Origin: Rhodococcus sp. Leaf278
GTDB lineage: Bacteria; Actinomycetota; Actinomycetes; Mycobacteriales; Mycobacteriaceae
Direction of reading: 5' to 3'
Length of the DNA stretch: 64,000 nt
Assembly (NCBI RefSeq): GCF_001426085.1
Contig: NZ_LMRR01000009.1
Span: forward strand, 144,592 to 208,591
The notes under the pieces are model-generated. The model saw nothing but the letters and a program-made list of their open reading frames with translations, did no database searches and had not been told where the DNA came from. Shown in pieces: positions 1 to 9,131 of this stretch. The position numbers were made by a program, and so were the translations under genes. The stretch's first letter is position 1; every line of letters starts with the position of its first letter.

Positions 1-167
1 GGGGCCATCGAGTTACGCCAGCTGCGGTGATCGCTGGGTGTCCCGGCGAAGCAGGTGATGACCAGGTTGTTGTGAGAGACCAGGAGATGCTGGCGCGAGG
101 TGACACGAGTGTCGTAACCGGCATCATTCAATCGACGGACAAGGCGACGGATTTCCTTGCTCTGCAT
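1..167 (-). CDS. HicA-like small protein, partial at the window edge
   Basis: An open frame runs leftward from an ATG at 167 to the window edge without a stop (55 codons visible). The visible protein begins MQSKEIRRLVRRLNDAGY and continues with RQHLLVSHNN and FAGTPSDHRSW. This order (helix, then His-containing strands, then a GTPSD turn) resembles the double-stranded-RNA-binding fold of HicA/YcfA mRNA-interferase toxins, but the C-terminal third and any HicB partner lie outside the window. The ATG sits at the left end of a divergent regulatory region that recurs at 4875-5104, where the same position is occupied by an unrelated gene. The family call is a pattern judgement, not a proven match. 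Confidence 0.5.
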   Translation of the reverse strand, partial: MQSKEIRRLVRRLNDAGYDTRVTSRQHLLVSHNNLVITCFAGTPSDHRSWRNSMA

Positions 168-393
168 GTCGGTGTGTCCTTGGTGGTTGTGGCCTTCGAC
201 CTCGGGTGGTGTCGGGCTCTGGCACCTACGTTCGAGCCACACCGGTGTGCGGTCAGGGGTGTGTGTGGTGTTGGTGTGCGCTAACTTCTGGACACGACCA
301 ACACCGGCCACCGGCTCGGCGATCGACCGCCGTGCAGCACCCCACCCCGGTCGACGGCAAACCGGGGGAGCGCCGGAAGAAAGGGGGACGTGG
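168..393. promoter_or_regulatory. Divergent regulatory region, copy 1 of a duplicated module
   Basis: This gap separates the leftward HicA-like gene from the rightward NTPase gene. Its first 145 bases match 4875-5020 almost base for base, with only a handful of substitutions and no obvious indels, although it encodes nothing recognisable. It contains a perfect 12-bp palindrome, CACACCGGTGTG, at 238-249, followed by a GT-rich tract. A GGGGG-type ribosome site at 383-388 precedes the ATG at 394. The conservation suggests a shared bidirectional promoter with an operator. Confidence 0.6.
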
Positions 394-3144
394 ATGGCAT
401 CGGACACCGACAAGGCCCCCTACAAGGCCTGGCTCGCCGAACTCGGTCAGGTCATGACCCGCCGCGACATCGCGACCGCGATGCGCGAGTACGTGCGCGC
501 TCACCCGCACTTGTGGGAACCCGACGACGACCCGGACACCCGGGGCAGGTGGATGAAAGGATCATCGGCAGTCAAAGCGGATGTGTTGGCCAACAACGTC
601 CGCCGATGGATCGTCGACGGTTCTGTCCCGTTTCAGACCATCCTGAAGCGGGCGTTGATATCGGTCGTCGAGGAAGTGGTCCCCGAGGTCCCCGACTCGG
701 TCCGGCGCCGGTGGCCAGGGCAGTGGGAGGAATTCGCCGATGCCCTCAAGGCCGCCGACACCTCGAACCGGTCAGGGCAGAAACGCGGAGGTGCCGCAGC
801 GAAACGCAAAGCGCAGCAAGACCAAGCGGAGAAGACCGCGAACGTGGTTCGCGCCGCCGGCCGGCCCGACGACATCGACCCCGCCGAGGACCTCCTACTC
901 GGGTCGTCACTGTTCGACGATGCCCTGCCGCCGTACGTCGCGCGCACCGCCGACGCCCTCGTCGCCGCACGTCTCGCCGATCCCGCTTCGACGCCGATCA
1001 CCGTGATCGTCGGACCCCCGAAATCAGGGAAGACACGCAGCCTGTTCCACCTCCTGTCGACGATGACACCGCAACCGGTCACCTGGTGGCACAACCCGGC
1101 ACCGGGGGCACTCGACACCCTCATCACCCGCCTCGACGCGGTCAAGAACGACCCCGCCAGACCCGACGTGGTGATCCTCGACGACGCCGGATACAACGGT
1201 GTCACCCCCGACACCGGACTGACCGCACCCCGAATACGCAAGATCGCGGACCTGACAACCTCGGTGGTGCTGATCGTGCACTCCGCCGACCTCGCGTCCT
1301 GGAAAGATCACGCCACCGGCGGCCGCCCGGCAAGCGCCCTCGAGACGATGACGGGCATCGGAGCCAGCCCGGCACTGGTGAACCTGCTCGATGCCAACAC
1401 CGTCGACTACTCTGCCGAACTCGACGACACCGAACTCGCTGCCGCATCACAGATGCTCACCGACAACGACACCGGCGACTTCGAAGGCCTGGACCTGACC
1501 CGCCTCGCCGAAGCGATGGCCACGGTCGACAAACTGCACGCCGCCGTCCAGGCCGCCTACGAACACGGCGGAATGAGAGCCGCGCTGGTCGACGCAGCGA
1601 TCGATGCCACCATCACCGACCCCGCCGGATCCGACATCGACTGGCTCCAGACCCTCACACAGATTCACTACCGCCGGCTCGCACGCAACGCACGCTGGAA
1701 ACCCGCCCAATTCGACACCGAATTCGACGAATGGGCCACCACCGGATTCTCACCCGGATCCCCCCACACCATCCTCACCCGCACCGACACCCACACACCC
1801 GACGGCGTTGCGGGAGAACGGTACCGACTCCTCGACGCCCTCGTACCCCGACTACGTGCCCCCGACCGCGACCTCACCCACCTCGACCCAGCGAGCCTGC
1901 CCACCCTACGCATCCTCCACACCACCAATTTTTTGTCCGCCCACAACCGCCACCACACCGCCGCAACCTGGCTCCTCCCGGTCGCGAATCGGGGGAATTC
2001 CGGAGTCGTCGCATACAAACTCGGAAACATCATTTACCAGCTCGGCCCCGAGACGATCGTCGGAGGACACACCGCCACCGGATGGTGGGCAATCGCCGCC
2101 GAACGCGGACACGCCGACGCCGCATTCATGCTCGGACTCGTCGCTCACGAAATCGGCACCGGCGACGCAACCGTCGAAGGACACACAGCCACCCAGTGGT
2201 GGGCAATCGCTGCCCGACACGGTGTCACCAATGCCGCATTCACGCTCGGACTCGTCGCTGACGAAATCGGCACCGGCGACGCAACCGTCGAAGGACACAC
2301 AGCCACTCAATGGTTGGCACTCGCTGCCCGACACGGTCACGCCGACGCCGCGTACAACCTCGGACACAACGCCCATAACCTCGGCCCCGACGCGATCGTC
2401 GAAGGCCACACCGCCACTCAGTGGTGGCTGATCGCACACGAACACGGTGAAACCGATGCCACATTCAACCTCGGAATCACCGCCCAAAGGCTCGGCCCCG
2501 ACGCGATCCTCGAAGGACACACCGCCACAGGGTGGTGGGCACTCGCTGCCCACCACGGTCACGCCAACGCCGCGTACAACCTCGGAATCACCGCCCATAA
2601 GCTCGGCCCCGAGGCGATCGTCGAAGGACACACCGCCACAGGGTGGTGGGCACTCGCTGCCGACCACGGTCACGCCGACGCCGCATTCAACCTCGGAATC
2701 ACCGCCCATAAGCTCGGCCCCGAGGCGATCGTCGAAGGACACACCGCCACAGGGTGGTGGGCACTCGCTGCCCGACACGGTCACGCCGACGCCGCCTACA
2801 GCCTCGGAGTCACCGCCCATAAGCTCGGCTCCGACGCGATCGTGGAAGAACGCACCGCCACTCAGTGGTGGCTGATCGCGTACGAACACGGCCACCCTGA
2901 CGCCACATACAACCTCGGGGTGGCCGCCTACAAGCTCGGCCCCGACGCCGTCCTAGACGGACACACTGCCATCGCTTGGTGGATGATCGCTGTGGAGCGC
3001 GGAAACACCATGGCAGCATCGAACCTCGCAGAGGTCGCTGAAGAGCTCGGTAGCGAAGGAACAATCGGAGGACGTACCGCTCTTGAGTGGCGGCGTCTAG
3101 CCGGCGAAGATGACGGACCACGCGAACAGCAGCAGGGTCCGTAG
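394..3144 (+). CDS. P-loop NTPase with C-terminal 37-residue (Sel1/TPR-like) repeats, paralogue 1
   Basis: A protein of 916 residues. The ATG at 394 is chosen because AAGGGGG lies just upstream and the second paralogue starts at the same point. Residues 1-150 form a helical N-terminal region (DKAPYKAWLAEL; RWMKGSSA) followed by a basic Ala/Lys linker. A Walker A motif GPPKSGKT lies near residues 207-214 and a Walker B VVILDDAG near 259-266, with a sensor-like LIVHSAD strand after it. From about residue 555 there are roughly ten units of 37 or 38 residues with the pattern EGHTAT.WW..A...G...AA.NLG, typical of helix-turn-helix solenoids such as Sel1/TPR. The layout (N-terminal domain, NTPase, repeat sensor) recalls STAND/NLR-like proteins, but no family was recognised and no known effector domain is visible. 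Function is inferred only as nucleotide-dependent sensing or scaffolding. Confidence 0.8.
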   Translation: MASDTDKAPYKAWLAELGQVMTRRDIATAMREYVRAHPHLWEPDDDPDTRGRWMKGSSAVKADVLANNVRRWIVDGSVPFQTILKRALISVVEEVVPEVPDSVRRRWPGQWEEFADALKAADTSNRSGQKRGGAAAKRKAQQDQAEKTANVVRAAGRPDDIDPAEDLLLGSSLFDDALPPYVARTADALVAARLADPASTPITVIVGPPKSGKTRSLFHLLSTMTPQPVTWWHNPAPGALDTLITRLDAVKNDPARPDVVILDDAGYNGVTPDTGLTAPRIRKIADLTTSVVLIVHSADLASWKDHATGGRPASALETMTGIGASPALVNLLDANTVDYSAELDDTELAAASQMLTDNDTGDFEGLDLTRLAEAMATVDKLHAAVQAAYEHGGMRAALVDAAIDATITDPAGSDIDWLQTLTQIHYRRLARNARWKPAQFDTEFDEWATTGFSPGSPHTILTRTDTHTPDGVAGERYRLLDALVPRLRAPDRDLTHLDPASLPTLRILHTTNFLSAHNRHHTAATWLLPVANRGNSGVVAYKLGNIIYQLGPETIVGGHTATGWWAIAAERGHADAAFMLGLVAHEIGTGDATVEGHTATQWWAIAARHGVTNAAFTLGLVADEIGTGDATVEGHTATQWLALAARHGHADAAYNLGHNAHNLGPDAIVEGHTATQWWLIAHEHGETDATFNLGITAQRLGPDAILEGHTATGWWALAAHHGHANAAYNLGITAHKLGPEAIVEGHTATGWWALAADHGHADAAFNLGITAHKLGPEAIVEGHTATGWWALAARHGHADAAYSLGVTAHKLGSDAIVEERTATQWWLIAYEHGHPDATYNLGVAAYKLGPDAVLDGHTAIAWWMIAVERGNTMAASNLAEVAEELGSEGTIGGRTALEWRRLAGEDDGPREQQQGP

Positions 3145-3167
3145 ATACCCGCCTGCCGCAGACGGGT

Positions 3168-3198
3168 CGGGCCCCGACACTTTTCGCGTCGGGGCCCG
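3168..3198. terminator. Stem-loop between convergent genes
   Basis: An 11-bp perfect inverted repeat (CGGGCCCCGAC at 3168-3178 and its complement at 3188-3198) with a T-containing 9-base loop lies between the convergent NTPase and 86-residue genes. It has no long T run, so it probably works as a bidirectional GC-rich terminator. A weaker version follows the second paralogue at 7986-8008. Confidence 0.65.
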
Positions 3199-3243
3199 GA
3201 TGCGCGGATTCGTTGATGTCACTTGGGGAATGGGCTCAGATTG

Positions 3244-3504
3244 CTAGTCCAGCTTCTTGCGGTCCTTCTTGTCGAGGAGATGGGTGTTCTTGAGGGCGTC
3301 GTTCTTGGTGCGGGTCGCTTCGCGGAGGATGCGGTCGGTGTCGCGGCGGGTCCGCGGGAGGCGGACTTCCTTGGTGTAGTCGGCGTGGCGTTTGGCCAGG
3401 CTGGGGCCGGTGTTCTTGACCGTGGGGTCGCCGCCGGAGCCGGCGAGTGCCCCGACGATGCCGATGACGGCCTGTGCGCGGTTGAGGCGATCCTTGAAGC
3501 TCAT
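3244..3504 (-). CDS. Small conserved-looking protein of unknown function (86 aa)
   Basis: Begins MSFKDRLNRAQAVIGIVGAL. One short hydrophobic segment near residues 10-22 is followed by a strongly basic and acidic helical tail rich in Arg, Lys and Asp. It lies 5 bp downstream of the four-helix membrane protein at 3510-4874, so the two are almost certainly co-transcribed. In the remnant module at 7968-8099 this gene is missing: the membrane-protein tail follows the stem-loop directly. No family recognised; it may be a membrane-associated partner of the upstream product. Confidence 0.7.
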   Translation of the reverse strand: MSFKDRLNRAQAVIGIVGALAGSGGDPTVKNTGPSLAKRHADYTKEVRLPRTRRDTDRILREATRTKNDALKNTHLLDKKDRKKLD

Positions 3505-3509
3505 AGTGG

Positions 3510-4874
3510 TCAGTTCTCCTTGCTAGTGAAGTGGGCTACAGCTTTCGGGGCGTCGCTGTCGGCGTGGTCGGTAGTGTCCTGGCCGGCGACGAGGAGCTGG
3601 TGGTGGTCGGCGAGCTGTCTGCCCTGGGCGACAGCGAGGTCGAAACTGTCGACCTGGAAGCTCGGCGCGGGCAGCGGGTCCTGGCGCCCGACGTAGGAGC
3701 GGGCGATCGTGATGGCCTTGTCAGCGGTGCTGCGGGTCACGACGAGGCGGGCGTGCTCGGTGGCGTCAGTGATCTGGCGGCCGAGGTCGGCGAGCTTGAG
3801 GCCAGCCTGTTCGACGAGTTCGGCGCGTTCGGCCTGGTGGTTCTCGATGTCGTTAGCGCGGTGGGTGAGCTGGGCGGTGACGGCGTCGAGCTGCTCGGTG
3901 GTCTCGGAGCCGTTCTCGTATTCGGACATGTAGTTGACGTAGCCGGATCCGCCGATGATGAGGGCGAAGAAGATCGCCAGGGGAATCATCACGTAGACCG
4001 GGGCTCCGGCGGCGTTGCCGTCGTGAATGATCCGCAGCATCATCACGATCGCGGCGATGGAGACGAGCGCGCCGAGCCCGACACGCTCGGCGAGGATCCG
4101 CTTGAAGGTCGCGCCGGTGCGGTCGACGGTGGCGTCGGTGGTCTTGAAGCGGCGGTGCCTGCGGCCGGTGTGGCGCGTGATCCAGGTGAACGCGAGAGTG
4201 CCCAGAACCGCGAACACCGCAGCGATGGCCATCTTGATGATCTGGCCGACATCGCCGGTGAACGCGAGAACGAGGTTGGCGTTGAGCAGACCCATCGTCA
4301 GGAACAGAAAGATCGGGAAGTCGAGAGCGACGAACACCTTCTCGGTCTTGGTGTTGCGGTGACGATCGCGGTAGTGGCCGGTGGCACCGTTACGGTGGGC
4401 ACCGTCGATAACCCCGCGGAGCTCATCGTGCTTGGTCTGAGCCTGATCGGGGGTGAGGCGCTCGTGGTTGGGGCCGACGAGTACCCGTTCGCCGCGGAGC
4501 TCGATGTACCGGTCGATCTGGTTGATCCGGGCGAAGATCTTCTTGATCAGCGAGATGCTGCCGGCAATGGGCCCGCGTGCGGCCTTCTCCAGGCTGTCCT
4601 CAGCCGCGGTGATCGGGACGCTGAGGATCTTGCGCTCCATCAACGTCAACTCTTTACCGGTGGGGAGCTTGGGCAGGCGACCGTATTCGCGGACCACCGC
4701 TCCGGTTCCGACGAGCTGACGCAGCGGGATGGGACCCATCCCGAGGCAGGAAGTGACCTTCTCGGAGGTAGGGATCTTCGCAGGAGCCGGCGCGGGGACG
4801 GTTCCGTTCTGAAGCTGGGCGAATTCGCGGGCGAAGTCGTCGTTGGACGGGCCGCGGTTGTGCAGTTCGGTCAT
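3510..4874 (-). CDS. Four-helix membrane protein of unknown function
   Basis: A protein of 454 residues. The start is placed at the ATG at 4874 (MTELHNRG), which corresponds exactly to the boundary of the duplicated regulatory region, with AAGGACACACCGAC upstream; longer upstream frames run through the shared promoter and are not believable. About 175 hydrophilic N-terminal residues precede four predicted transmembrane segments (about residues 180-200, 208-230, 262-282 and 292-312). A charged, coiled-coil-like C-terminal region of about 110 residues follows. It is the first gene of a leftward pair with the 86-residue gene. A C-terminal fragment of a paralogue (ADHHKLLVAG for ADHHQLLVAG) survives at 7968-8099. 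No function is recognised. Confidence 0.8.
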   Translation of the reverse strand: MTELHNRGPSNDDFAREFAQLQNGTVPAPAPAKIPTSEKVTSCLGMGPIPLRQLVGTGAVVREYGRLPKLPTGKELTLMERKILSVPITAAEDSLEKAARGPIAGSISLIKKIFARINQIDRYIELRGERVLVGPNHERLTPDQAQTKHDELRGVIDGAHRNGATGHYRDRHRNTKTEKVFVALDFPIFLFLTMGLLNANLVLAFTGDVGQIIKMAIAAVFAVLGTLAFTWITRHTGRRHRRFKTTDATVDRTGATFKRILAERVGLGALVSIAAIVMMLRIIHDGNAAGAPVYVMIPLAIFFALIIGGSGYVNYMSEYENGSETTEQLDAVTAQLTHRANDIENHQAERAELVEQAGLKLADLGRQITDATEHARLVVTRSTADKAITIARSYVGRQDPLPAPSFQVDSFDLAVAQGRQLADHHQLLVAGQDTTDHADSDAPKAVAHFTSKEN

Positions 4875-5104
4875 GTCGGTGTGTCCTTGGTGGTGGTGGC
4901 CTTCGACCTCGGGTGGTGTGGGGCTCTGGCTCCTACGTTCGAGCCACACCGGTGTGCGGTCAGGGGTGTGTGTGGTGTGGGTGTGCGCTAACTTCTGGAC
5001 ACGACCAACACCGGCCTCGGCTCGGCGACCGACAGCCGTGCAACACCCCACCGCCGGTCGGTCGGAAGCGGGGTAATGCTTGGAGAGAAAGCGGGGGAAT
5101 GCGG
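4875..5104. promoter_or_regulatory. Divergent regulatory region, copy 2 of a duplicated module
   Basis: Copy of 168-393, here between the membrane-protein gene and the second NTPase paralogue. The 12-bp palindrome CACACCGGTGTG recurs at 4945-4956. Similarity fades in the last 60 bases before the NTPase start, where a new ribosome site (GCGGGGG, 5091-5097) precedes the ATG at 5105. Confidence 0.6.
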
Positions 5105-7950
5105 ATGGTCTCGGAAACCGACAAGGCCCCCTACAAGGCCTGGCTCGCTGAACTCGACCGCGTCATGACCCGCCGCGACGTCGCGACCGCGATGCGCGAG
5201 TACGTGCGCGCCCACCAACACTTGTGGGCACTCGACGACCGCCCGACCACCCGCGACAAGTGGATGAAAGGATCATCGGCAGCCCAGCTGGATGTGTTGG
5301 CCAACAACGTCGGCCGATGGATCGGTGGATCGGTACCTGGCCCGAACATCTTGAAAATGGCGTTGATATCGGTCGTCGACAGAGCGGTCCCCGAGGCCCC
5401 CGACTCGGTCCGGCAACTGGGACAGTGGGGTGGGTTCGCCGACGTTCTCGACGCTGCCGACACCTCCAACAGGTCAGGGCAGAAACGCGGCGGTGCCGCA
5501 GCGAAACACAAAGCCCAGCAAGACCACGCGGAGAAGACCGCGAACGTGGTCCGTGCCGCCGGCCGGCCCGACGACATCGACGCCGCCAGAGATCTCGAAA
5601 TCGGGTCGTCGCTGTTCGACGACGCTCTGCCGCCGTACGTCGCGCGCACCGCCGACACCCTCGTCGCCGCCCGCCTGGGCGACCCAAGGAATCACCCGAT
5701 CACCGTGATCGTCGGACCCCCGAAATCCGGGAAGACCCGCAGCCTGTTCCATCTCCTGTCAGCAGCCACACCGCAACCGGTGACCTGGTGGCACAACCCG
5801 GCACCGGGAGCCCTCGACACCCTCATCACCCGCCTCGACGCCGTCAAGAACGACCCCGCCAGGCCCGACGTGGTGATCCTCGACGACGCCGGATACAACG
5901 GTGTCACCCCCGATACGGGACTGACCGCACCCCGGATCCGCAAGATCGCGTCCCTGACGACGTCGGTGGTGCTGATCGTGCACTCCGCCGACCTCGCATC
6001 CTGGAAGGATCACGCCACCGGCGGTCGTTCGGCCGGCGGCCTCGAGACGATGATGGGTATCGGAGCCAGCCCGACACTGGTGAACCTGCTCGACGCCAAC
6101 ACCGTCGACTACTCTGCCGAACTCGACGACACCGAACTCGCCGCGGCGTCTCAGATGCTCACCGACAACGACAGCAGCGACCTCCAAGGCCTGGACCTGA
6201 CCCGTCTCGCCGAAGCGATGGCCACGGTCGGCAAACTGCACGCCGCTGTCCAGGCCGCCTCCGAACACGGCGGAATGAGGGCCGCGCTGGTCGACGCCGC
6301 GATCGATGCCACCATCACCGACCCCGCAGGAGTCGACGTCGACTGGCTCCAGACCCTCACTCAGATTCACTACCGACGTCTCGCACGGAACGCACGTTGG
6401 CAACCCGCCCAGTTCGATATCGAGTTCGACGACTGGGCCACGGTCGGGTTCTCACCCGGATCCCCCCACGCCGTCCTCATCCGCACCGACACCCACACAC
6501 CCGACAGTCATGGGGGAGAACGGTATCGACTCCTCGACGCCCTCACCCCACGCCTCCGCGCCCCCGACCGCGACCTCACCCACCTCGACCCCACCACCCT
6601 CCACACCGCCCGCATCCTTCGCACCTCGGACTTCCTGATCGCCCACCGCCGCTACGACACCGCCGCAACCTGGCTACTCCCCGCCGCCCACCGAGGAGAC
6701 CCCGACTCCCTCCTCAAACTCGGATCAGTCACCCACGAGATCGGCCCTGAAGCCCTCGTCGACGGCCGTGCCGCCACAGGGTGGTGGGCCCTCGCCGCCA
6801 ACCGCGGTGACCCCGCTGCTGCACACAACCTCGGAGTAACTGCCCAAGCCATCGGTTTCGACGCCGTCATCGAAGGCCACACCGCCACCGAGTGGAGGCT
6901 CATCGCCGCCGACAACGGCATTGCCGCCACCGCCTTCAACCTGGGAAACGCCGCGAATCAACTAGGCCCCGACGCCGCCATCGAAGGCCACACCGCCACC
7001 GAATGGTGGAGAATCGCCGCCGACAACGGAAACATCGGTGCGGCCCATAATCTCGGAGTCACCGCTGACAAAGCTGGTCCGAACGCCGTCATCGAAAACC
7101 GAATGGTGGAGAATCGCCGCCGACAACGGAAACATCGGTGCGGCCCATAATCTCGGAGTCACCGCTGACAAAGCTGGTCCGAACGCCGTCATCGAAGACC
7201 ACACCGCCACCGAATGGTGGGCTCTTGCGGCCGACAACGGCATTGCCGCCGCCGCCTTCAATCTGGGAAACGCCGCGAATCAACTAGGCCCCGACGCCGT
7301 CATCGAAGGTCACACCGCCACCGAATGGTGGAGAATCGCCGCCGACAACGGAAACATCGGTGCGGCCCATAATCTCGGAGTCACCGCTGACAAAGCTGGT
7401 CCGAACGCGTCACACCGCCACCGAATGGTGGAGAATCGCCGCCGACAACGGAAACATCGGTGCGGCCCATAATCTCGGAGTCACCGCTGACAAAGCTGGT
7501 CCGAACGCCGTCATCGAAAGCCACACCGCCACCGAATGGTGGGCTCTTGCGGCCGAGAACGGCCACGCATCCGCTGCGTTCAATCTAGGCATCATTGCAG
7601 CCAGGGCGAGCGTCGCCGCCAACAAGCTCGGTCCCGACGCAGTCGTCGAAGGACGCACCGCCACCGGATGGTGGCTGCTCGCCGCAGAACGTGGCGACCC
7701 CCGAGCCGCATACAAACTGGGAAACGTCGCGGATCGGGCGGGTCCGAATACCGTCGTCGAGGGGCGCATCGCCGTCGACTGGTGGGTGCTCGCCCACGAA
7801 CGCGGTGGTCCCGCGGCGTTGAAGGCCGCCTCCAATCTTGCAGCGGTCGCCGAGGAGTTCGGACCAGATGCCACTATCGGGGGACGCACTGCTTTGCAGT
7901 GGCGGCGTCTGGCTCGTGGTGAGACCGACGCCCCCACGGCGAACCCCTGA
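5105..7950 (+). pseudogene. P-loop NTPase with 37-residue repeats, paralogue 2, frame-disrupted
   Basis: Starts at 5105 (MVSETDKAPYKAWLAEL), colinear with paralogue 1; Walker A GPPKSGKT is at about residues 204-211 and Walker B VVILDDAG follows. The frame is intact through the NTPase and the first repeats, then is lost at about 7096, continues in the next frame to about 7409, and is lost again. The third frame carries the expected C-terminus (IGGRTALQWRRLA), ending at 7950. Each break is the joint of a tandem duplication with a 100-bp period where the normal repeat unit is 111 bp. As read, translation stops at 7150, giving a protein of 681 residues with a short aberrant tail. It could be a pseudogene, a phase-variable gene awaiting one more 100-bp change, or an assembly error in repeats. 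Confidence 0.75.
6999..7508 (+). repeat. Four identical 88-bp copies inside the repeat domain of paralogue 2
   Basis: Copies begin at 6999, 7099, 7321 and 7421 and appear identical over 88 bases. Spacings are 100, 222 and 100 bases. The 222-base step is two normal 111-base units and keeps frame; each 100-base step changes frame. Perfect identity points to very recent duplication. Confidence 0.85.
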
Positions 7951-7967
7951 GTCCGGATGTATCGCCG

Positions 7968-8099
7968 TCACAGACTGATCGGGGCCCCGACACGGTTTCC
8001 GCGTCGGGTGCTGGTGAAGTGGAGTACAGATTCCGGGGCGTCGCTTTTGGCGGGGTCGGTGGTGGCCTGGCCGGCGACGAGGAGTTTGTGGTGGTCGGC
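7968..8099 (-). pseudogene. C-terminal remnant of a paralogue of the four-helix membrane protein
   Basis: Read leftward from 8099 the frame gives ADHHKLLVAGQATTD and then KSDAPESVLHFTS, matching the C-terminus of the protein at 3510-4874 (ADHHQLLVAGQDTTD, DAPKAVAHFTS). A stop codon lies directly upstream, so the fragment begins abruptly near 8100. It ends at a stop at 7968-7970 after reading through the weak stem-loop (CCCGAC 7986-7991 / GTCGGG 8003-8008) that matches the terminator at 3168-3198. The 86-residue gene expected between them has been deleted. This marks a third, decayed copy of the module. Confidence 0.8.
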
Positions 8100-8522
8100 T
8101 CAAAGTGGTGGGAGTACGCGGGCGCTGACAATTGCTGTTGAAACCGTTACGCCTCAGGAGCAGCTTCCGAAAGCACGAGTGTCCATTACAAACAGAGGAG
8201 CTATTTGCAGGATATGCGAATGACCAATTCACCACTCTAAGCAGATTTCGCGCTACCTTGCAGACAGCTCAGGGTCGACAGCGGCGTCCTGTTGATCCGT
8301 CGGATGCAACATGCAGTAATTCACTGGATAAGACCCTTATCGGACCTTGAGTTATTCGTCAATAACCATGGATCAGTCGGGCCTCAGCGTGCATGGAGTT
8401 ACACCGCCGATCGACTGACTCACAGCGTGCACGATGACCGACCAGTGCAGGGGATGGCAGCTCGGCCCGCAAGATCCGGCTCAGCAGGAGTGGGCGGACG
8501 CCACGCAAGAAGCGTCGACCCG
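8100..8522. other. Non-coding stretch with no clear gene
   Basis: Lower in GC than its neighbours. The only coding hint is a 35-codon frame at 8434-8541 (+) containing DPAQQEWADAT, which resembles DPVQQEWADAT in the gene at 26163. It overlaps the end of the convergent gene at 8523 and is too short to call. Confidence 0.4.
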
Positions 8523-8996
8523 TCACCCGCAGTCCGAGTAGGCGTCCTCGTAGAGGAATTCGGCTTCTGCTTCACTGTAGCCAGTGACCTGCATCCTCTC
8601 GATCTCCTTGTACTTGGGGCCTTGAGCGAAGACCGACTGGCAGATCTGTTCGTACAAACCTGCGTAGTCCGCTCGGGTGGCTCCTGCTGGGAAGAGCCTG
8701 CCCTCGACCGTATCGGCGGTCTCGTCGTAGCGGCGCGACGCAGCAGCGGCCGAGCGTGGTCGCAGTGGTCCACAGTTGGGGCTGGTTCGTGCCTTGCTTC
8801 GAGCTTCCTCCATGGATATGTCGAGCATCGAGTGCAGGTACAAGGCGGCGTCCTCGACACAGGCGCCATAGCTGGAATCGGGACTCGTTTCGGTATCGCT
8901 CCTGTCTTCAAACACGGCCCGTCCCAGCCAGATCCCGACCCCGAGCATGGCGAGCACGCCCAAAACGATGAGAACATTCTTACCGCTGGTGCGCAT
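8523..8996 (-). CDS. Membrane-anchored protein of unknown function (157 aa)
   Basis: Starts with the basic MRTSGKNVLIVLGVLAMLGV: one N-terminal transmembrane segment (about residues 6-25) followed by a soluble region of about 130 residues with three Cys residues (GACVEDA; SPNCGPL; EQICQSV) and a C-terminal YSDCG. The spaced Cys and lack of further membrane segments suggest an exported, anchored domain with possible disulfides. No family recognised. It has no close co-directional neighbour. Confidence 0.7.
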   Translation of the reverse strand: MRTSGKNVLIVLGVLAMLGVGIWLGRAVFEDRSDTETSPDSSYGACVEDAALYLHSMLDISMEEARSKARTSPNCGPLRPRSAAAASRRYDETADTVEGRLFPAGATRADYAGLYEQICQSVFAQGPKYKEIERMQVTGYSEAEAEFLYEDAYSDCG

Positions 8997-9131
8997 AGTG
9001 TCAGAGTGCCTTCCGTGTTCGGTCCACCTCCGTATCGCTGACGGTGATGGTGAGCGTTACCGCATCATCGTCGATGCAGCCCGGTAGGCCAGGCCGCTGA
9101 TCAGCTGGTGAAAGCTGCGAGAGGTGGTGCA

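Noticed and set aside
1906..2895. Long antisense frame of 329 codons opposite the repeat domain
   Set aside because: It exists only because GC-rich coding repeats leave other frames open; it has repetitive composition, no ribosome site and no family.
2040..3060. Regular 111-bp repeats that look like a CRISPR or satellite array
   Set aside because: The period equals 37 codons, the variation falls at codon third positions, and the frame is open throughout; it is a protein repeat domain.
3531..4991. Rightward frame of 486 codons opposite the membrane-protein gene
   Set aside because: It runs across the duplicated promoter and the better-supported leftward gene, whose C-terminus is independently seen as a relic at 7968-8099.
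8130..8225. A possible degenerate seventh copy of the 36-bp repeat
   Set aside because: Only short scraps (ACAGAGG, GGATATG) match and they are out of register, so this is below what I would call a copy.
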